Positions 59,134-64,000 of a stretch of 64,000 bases of DNA are shown here, one piece after another. Origin of the DNA: Hungatella_A sp034142505 (GTDB taxonomy: Bacteria; Bacillota; Clostridia; Lachnospirales; Lachnospiraceae). The notes beneath the pieces are model-generated. The model saw only the letters and a list, made by a program, of their open reading frames with translations, was not told the origin of the DNA and made no database searches. The translations under genes and the position numbers were made by a program. The stretch's first letter is position 1, and each line of letters begins with the position of its first letter. Location: the NCBI GenBank assembly GCA_034142505.1, contig JAWZDV010000043.1:24691-88690 (forward strand), given 5' to 3'.

Positions 59134-62100
59134 CTATGCCGCCGGTGCCGCTGTCACAACTCCCGTATTATCTCCTGCCGGAATCTCAAACTTATAAATG
59201 ATTTTAAACCCAAAACTCTGGTCTGCTTTTCCATGAACACGGCTGTGTTCGATAAAATAACGGTAGCGCAGCGTTTTGTCATATCCCAGATCTCCTGTCA
59301 TCCACTTCTCCGTACTTCCTGATCCTGCCGGTGTATAATAGATTTTCCCATCCGGCTGGCCTGCGAGATTTCCCGTATCGGCTCCGGCCAGTGGCAACGT
59401 AATTCCAAGCTTGATTCCCGCTATGGCCAGCGGCTTAAACGGATCAATGGCTGTGGTTTTCGCAATCGGAGTCAGCTCCACATCTTTTCCTGACAGCTGT
59501 TCCACACTGGTGATGGCAGCCTTGATTGGGTAATCATTCAGGTTCTTCAGTTCCAAGTCCGCACTGTATGAAATTGGCTGGGTCCCCACGTTCGGGTCCA
59601 GTTCCATATTGACTGCCACCGGCAGACTGACTTTCAGAGGTTTGCTGGTTACCCCTGGTATGGTAATTCTAATTTCATAGCGGCTGGTTCCTGATGACAT
59701 ATCCAGCAGAAGAACCCGCTCCGCCGCGTGAGTATAGGCCGCCGCGGTATATAACGTCAACTGGCTGAAGGCACTTATATCAGCCGTTGGAACGGTCAGT
59801 GACTGGGCCAGGCCGCTTATATCTTTGGTTCCTGTCTTCAATCCCAGATTCACATTGGCATTGTCGGTTCCATAGGTATGGAAATTTCCAGACACGGTAT
59901 CGGCTGCTGTCAGATTGACCATGTCGGCAACGGTGCTGTCTGTTTCCAGATGGATTCCACGCAGCATTGTATCCGGGATCGTGATACCAGCGCTCAGGTC
60001 TTTGGTGGTTCCCGTATTCGCCGTGGCCGGGGCTATTTCAACTGAGTACATCTCAGGTGCAGTTAAAGTTGGAAGTCCTCTCGTTTCCTCAGATGCAAGA
60101 CTGGTGAACCAGACGCGGTCGGTTCCTTTCCGCTCTCCATCGGCTGTGGTGTTCAGACCGTCCACGTCACTCTGGCGTTTATCGTCCGTCGTTCCCAGCT
60201 GGACCACACCGTTAACAGCGTCATTTCCAAGCAGTGTTTCACTGTAACAGGACGGCAATCCCGATGACTTGGCAGAAGCAATGATTCCTCCCACCTGGCC
60301 GGATGACGTGATGGAGCCAGACGTCCCGCATGCATTGTAGCAGCTTCTGACGACTCCATTTTCGCCCAATCCGGCTGAAATGCCTGAAACAATTCCTCCA
60401 GCGCCTGAATCGCTGTTTCCAATACTTTCCACCTTGGAATCCAGGTGATAGCAATCCTCAATCACAGATTTATCATTCATCAATCCGGCAATTCCACCTG
60501 CATAGGAGTACCCTGCTCCCCTCGCCGCCACGATACTGCCGCCACGATTATAGCAGTGGGAAATGAGCGCGTTCTCCCGTAATCGGCCTGCAATCCCTCC
60601 AGCCATGGCCGCGTCACCGGCTTCCGTTCCGGTCACATCGCATCCTGACACACCGGTATTCATAACTGTTCCATTTCCCAATATCTGCCCGAACAGACCA
60701 GCCAGGCCATCTGCACTGACATACAGATTCTGTATTTCATAAACCCTCTGGTTACCTTGTCCAAAGACTCCCTGAAATGCATTCGATTCACTCTTTCCTA
60801 TGGGAACCCAGTTCAACCGGCTGGCCGGACTGCCGGCTATATACCGGCTCTCTGCTACCGCCATATCAAGATCGGCTGTTAAATCCCCCTGGATTGTCCT
60901 GTTTCCGTTATTGGCCTGATAGGCAAACCACGCCAGCTGTTCCACAGTTCCGATCTGATAAGTACTTCCGGATACTCCAGGCACCGCCCCGTCCAGCAGA
61001 CCGTTAAATGCCGCTTCTCCCACGTCTTCCCAGCTGGCCGCGTCTCGTAACGCCTGTTTGGCGGGATAGGGATAGCCGTCATTTTTGTCCGCATTATAAT
61101 TCCAGGAAATTCCTGTATCCTGGCGCAACTGGCCGCCATTTAATGCAAATGCCATTCCCCAGGTCTGCAATACTTCCTGGGAGACTTCTTTTGCGTTAGT
61201 GTCCGCGGGGCATCCTGTCTGATAGTAACAATTTGTGATATTCCCTCTTACCTTGTAACCCACGATACTTTTGCTTACGGAGTCGCCTCCGGTCAACGGG
61301 CCTGCATGATAACAGCTTTTGATTTCCACGCTACCATACATTTCTCCGCTGATTCCTCCCGACTTCGTACCTCCTCCCATTACAGTTCCGAGGTTATAAC
61401 AGTTTCTCACCGTCATGGTACCAAAGTCCGCATAAGCATCTCCAGCGATACCTCCACTATAACCGCCAGTGCCGGTATTGACGACGGCTCCACCCGAACT
61501 GTTATAGCAGCCGTCTATCAACACATGGTAATTCTCCGCCATTGCTATTCCCACAATACCTCCACGTGTCAGCCCGTCCCCGACCCCCGATACGTTTCCG
61601 CGATTCCCGCATCCAATGATACTGCCATTAGTCATACACCCCGTAATTCCTCCCGCATACAATCCCGTTGTTGTCACGTCTCCTGTAAAATGACAGTCTA
61701 TGATCATAGATCCGTCCGATGGCAAACTTGACAGCCAGTTCATTTCCCCTGCTATCCCTCCTGCATATCTCGCCGTTCCTGTCACCAAGCTCTCTGTCAC
61801 GGTCAGGCTCTTTACCTCTGCTCCGTTATAGAGGCGTCCAAACAGCCCCTGAACGATATCTCCCTCTGCCCTCATGGCCGAAATGGTGTGGCTGTTCCCA
61901 TGAAAGGTTCCCGTATAATACGGTAAAACGGAGCCCTGGCGATTTCCTATGGGGTCCCACAACATGGCTTTGTCGATAATATCCGGATTACTCTTATCGT
62001 AAGCATGACCGCTGTATGTTCCTCCAAACAGATTGATATCTGCCATCAGTTCCGCACACAGACCGCTTTTGCCTGTTGAAGAGTTTACTTGATAGGCAAA

Positions 62101-64000
62101 CCATGCTAAGTCTTCGGCGGTCCAGATCAGATAGGGATCTGCTTCCGTTCCCGGGGCTGCGGAAGACGTCTTGCTCCGCGGGGCCATCACCGCCGCCCCC
62201 ACATCCGCCCACGTGACTTCACTTTCACTCTTCATGAAAATGGGGTAACCATCGTTTCTTTTATCCACACGGTACCAGGTCCCGGTGCCAAGGTTGGCGT
62301 TCAGCAGATCTAAAATCCCGCTGCTTCCGTCGCTTTTCATCACCGCCGTGGTCTTTCCGCTACAGTTTTCCACCGTGGCTCCTCCGCCTGTCACCACGGC
62401 CGTCACGCCTCCGCTGGTCTGGGAATCCCAGTAGCAGTTCTTGATTCCTCCTCCCGATCCATGGAGAAAGCTTCCCGCTATCGCACTTCCGGCGGTTCCA
62501 TATAAGGTGGTGATTTTCCCCGTATTGTAACAGTTTGAAATGGTTTCACTGCCGCCAGCGCTTCCCAGATAATTTCCAACAAAACCGGCTGTAAATGCCG
62601 CTGTTCCCGCGCCCGTCACTTCCGCCCGGCTGTAACAGTTTTGAATCGTAATCTGGGTCACGGCTGTCCCATCACTTTTCACTGCGCCCACCAGGGCGGC
62701 TGTTCCGTTCCCCGTTGCATCCCCAGTGGAGGTAACCTTGCAGCTGGAATCCATTCCAACTCCGGTGATGACCGCCCCGCCGCCGGCACAGCCGAACAAT
62801 CCGGCATAGCCATCTTTCTCGACTTTCATATAGCCGATTGCTTTTCCGGCACCGTCAAAGGTCCCCTTGTAAACATTGGTTTCATTTCCAATGGGATACC
62901 AGGGAATAGGCGAGGATATGGTACCGCCATACCGTTCACCGGTTAAGTTAATATCCAACGTCAGATTGGCATTGATGGCAGTACTTCCGTTATTCACGGT
63001 TGCCGCAAATGCCGCCAGCTGCTCGGCTGAACCGATCTTGTAAATTCCTGATTCCGGTGTAAAGTTAATTCCTGTCACTAGTCCATCGATTACCCCCTGC
63101 CCCACCACGGTCCAATAGTCAGGGCGGGTAAGGGTACCGATGCTGGGATACTGGCCTGGTGTATAGGACCATGCACCGTTCATGCTTTGTCCATTTAAGG
63201 CAAATGCCGCCGCCCAGGATTTTAGCTGTGTGTCAGTGAGAACTTTTGCGCCATAGTTTCCGTCTTTTCCGGACAGATAATAACAATTATTAACCGTCCC
63301 TCTCGTAAATCCTGCAATCCCTCCTCTATACTTTGTCGCCGTCATAATTCCTGTATTGTAACAGTTTAATACTTTTTCGTCTCCGTCCTCCCCGGTTCCA
63401 AGAATTCCTCCCACATACATACTTCCCCTTAGATTTCCTTCATTATAACAATTCTGAATAATCAGATTTTTGATTCCTCCCATAGATTTCCCCAGAATTC
63501 CACCTATATCATTTAGGCCTGTATTAGTGATATCTCCTGTATTCCAGCAGCCATCTATTAAGAGACTGTTACCAGAAAATTCAGATACAATCCCCCCCAA
63601 GCGCCGTCCCCCAGCCACATTAGAAGTTATATCCACTTCATTCCAGCACCTTAATACCCGTACTCCGGCTGTTTCTAGATCGTCTACCTTCCCCACAACT
63701 GCCCCGCTTGCATAGCCGGATAACTCTAGCTTGCCGGTTTTTAGTCCAATATCCTCAATAACTGCACCACTACCCAATTTTCCGAAAAAACCTTGAAATG
63801 AGTCTGCAGTTATCATCACTAAGTTTTTAATACCATGAGCATTTCCCTGCATATTTCCTTTATATGCTGGGCATCCCATACCACCATTACCGATCGGCAC
63901 CCACTGCAGTCCCTGCTCCATATTATCCGGGTCCGGTGTATAAGTAATTCCTGTATGTTCCGTTCCAAATAAATCAAGTTCCTTCAGAATTCTGCCATTA
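59134..64000 (-). CDS. Giant GLUG-repeat surface protein, N-terminus outside window
   Basis: At least 1622 residues; the frame is open through base 64000, so start and signal peptide are missing. Most of it is a parallel-beta (GLUG) array. Four large blocks open with a WxPIG motif (LQWVPIGNGG, IPWYPIGNET, LWDPIGNRQG, LNWVPIGKSE), the last three after a LAxFAxxVNxG-type helix and strand, and then AGLFG and many NCYNxG/GGIAG turns. The C-terminal about 200 residues differ: LKVSLPVAVNMELDPNVGTQ and LELKNLNDYPIKAAITSVE resemble the two secreted proteins of this operon. No LPxTG, choline-binding repeat or S-layer domain is seen, so attachment may depend on the downstream membrane proteins (inference). 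Confidence 0.88.
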   Translation of the reverse strand, partial: NGRILKELDLFGTEHTGITYTPDPDNMEQGLQWVPIGNGGMGCPAYKGNMQGNAHGIKNLVMITADSFQGFFGKLGSGAVIEDIGLKTGKLELSGYASGAVVGKVDDLETAGVRVLRCWNEVDITSNVAGGRRLGGIVSEFSGNSLLIDGCWNTGDITNTGLNDIGGILGKSMGGIKNLIIQNCYNEGNLRGSMYVGGILGTGEDGDEKVLNCYNTGIMTATKYRGGIAGFTRGTVNNCYYLSGKDGNYGAKVLTDTQLKSWAAAFALNGQSMNGAWSYTPGQYPSIGTLTRPDYWTVVGQGVIDGLVTGINFTPESGIYKIGSAEQLAAFAATVNNGSTAINANLTLDINLTGERYGGTISSPIPWYPIGNETNVYKGTFDGAGKAIGYMKVEKDGYAGLFGCAGGGAVITGVGMDSSCKVTSTGDATGNGTAALVGAVKSDGTAVTQITIQNCYSRAEVTGAGTAAFTAGFVGNYLGSAGGSETISNCYNTGKITTLYGTAGSAIAGSFLHGSGGGIKNCYWDSQTSGGVTAVVTGGGATVENCSGKTTAVMKSDGSSGILDLLNANLGTGTWYRVDKRNDGYPIFMKSESEVTWADVGAAVMAPRSKTSSAAPGTEADPYLIWTAEDLAWFAYQVNSSTGKSGLCAELMADINLFGGTYSGHAYDKSNPDIIDKAMLWDPIGNRQGSVLPYYTGTFHGNSHTISAMRAEGDIVQGLFGRLYNGAEVKSLTVTESLVTGTARYAGGIAGEMNWLSSLPSDGSMIIDCHFTGDVTTTGLYAGGITGCMTNGSIIGCGNRGNVSGVGDGLTRGGIVGIAMAENYHVLIDGCYNSSGGAVVNTGTGGYSGGIAGDAYADFGTMTVRNCYNLGTVMGGGTKSGGISGEMYGSVEIKSCYHAGPLTGGDSVSKSIVGYKVRGNITNCYYQTGCPADTNAKEVSQEVLQTWGMAFALNGGQLRQDTGISWNYNADKNDGYPYPAKQALRDAASWEDVGEAAFNGLLDGAVPGVSGSTYQIGTVEQLAWFAYQANNGNRTIQGDLTADLDMAVAESRYIAGSPASRLNWVPIGKSESNAFQGVFGQGNQRVYEIQNLYVSADGLAGLFGQILGNGTVMNTGVSGCDVTGTEAGDAAMAGGIAGRLRENALISHCYNRGGSIVAARGAGYSYAGGIAGLMNDKSVIEDCYHLDSKVESIGNSDSGAGGIVSGISAGLGENGVVRSCYNACGTSGSITSSGQVGGIIASAKSSGLPSCYSETLLGNDAVNGVVQLGTTDDKRQSDVDGLNTTADGERKGTDRVWFTSLASEETRGLPTLTAPEMYSVEIAPATANTGTTKDLSAGITIPDTMLRGIHLETDSTVADMVNLTAADTVSGNFHTYGTDNANVNLGLKTGTKDISGLAQSLTVPTADISAFSQLTLYTAAAYTHAAERVLLLDMSSGTSRYEIRITIPGVTSKPLKVSLPVAVNMELDPNVGTQPISYSADLELKNLNDYPIKAAITSVEQLSGKDVELTPIAKTTAIDPFKPLAIAGIKLGITLPLAGADTGNLAGQPDGKIYYTPAGSGSTEKWMTGDLGYDKTLRYRYFIEHSRVHGKADQSFGFKIIYKFEIPAGDNTGVVTAAPAA

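Noticed and set aside
1..64000. CRISPR array, tRNA/rRNA genes, insertion sequences, prophage genes
   Set aside because: Read for on both strands; no spaced identical repeats, cloverleaf genes, transposase or phage structural motifs were found. Repeats seen are coding or local tandem repeats.

Overview
The window looks like a chromosomal segment of a Gram-positive anaerobe of the class Clostridia, most likely a Lachnospiraceae-type gut commensal (Enterocloster, Hungatella or Lachnoclostridium-like). This taxonomic call is inference. It rests on roughly 50% GC with AGGAGG ribosome binding sites, sigma-A type promoters with 17-bp spacers, choline-binding-type cell wall repeats, Cna_B/SpaA adhesins, paired FeoA proteins, and a PTS run by a PRD regulator. 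No rRNA, tRNA, CRISPR array, transposase or phage gene was seen.

Left part (1-29.8 kb) is metabolic and regulatory. A leftward oligopeptide ABC operon (oppB-C-D-F-A; oppA runs off the left edge) has a clear promoter. It is followed by a response regulator/histidine kinase pair driving two PepSY proteins, a D-Ala-D-Ala carboxypeptidase, and a membrane-anchored polysaccharide deacetylase. Then comes a metal block: a His-rich CobW-type GTPase, a GTPase fused to a YcgQ (DUF1980)-like domain, a DtxR-type regulator, a mini-Fur winged-helix protein, feoB and two feoA genes, a siderophore/heme-type ABC importer, and a DUF1801 (frataxin-like fold) protein. A LacI regulator, a GH13 glucan-1,6-alpha-glucosidase and an ABC sugar importer without its own ATPase form a rightward alpha-glucan operon. 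A ZIP metal transporter closes this part.

Right part (30-64 kb) is dominated by surface proteins. There is a 12.5-kb gene for a Cna_B/SpaA-repeat adhesin of about 4180 residues with a non-canonical RPRTG sorting signal. Next are a transglutaminase-like protein with cell wall binding repeats, a GLUG-repeat protein with choline-binding repeats, and a DUF6273-type secreted protein. At the right edge lies an operon with a giant GLUG protein (N-terminus outside the window), three paralogous single-pass membrane proteins and two paralogous secreted proteins. The C-terminal domain of the giant resembles those two secreted proteins. A PTS (EIIA, EIIB, EIIC), class II aldolase, Fe-alcohol dehydrogenase and PRD-activator operon sits between the two surface blocks.

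The most compact new-looking system is between the adhesin/transglutaminase pair and the GLUG gene, at 43.57-43.97 kb. It holds a 25-codon holin-like type I toxin with its ribosome binding site folded into a hairpin, a convergent antisense RNA sharing a bidirectional terminator, inverted copies of the same promoter/5' segment at both ends, and a second orphan small-RNA unit beside it.
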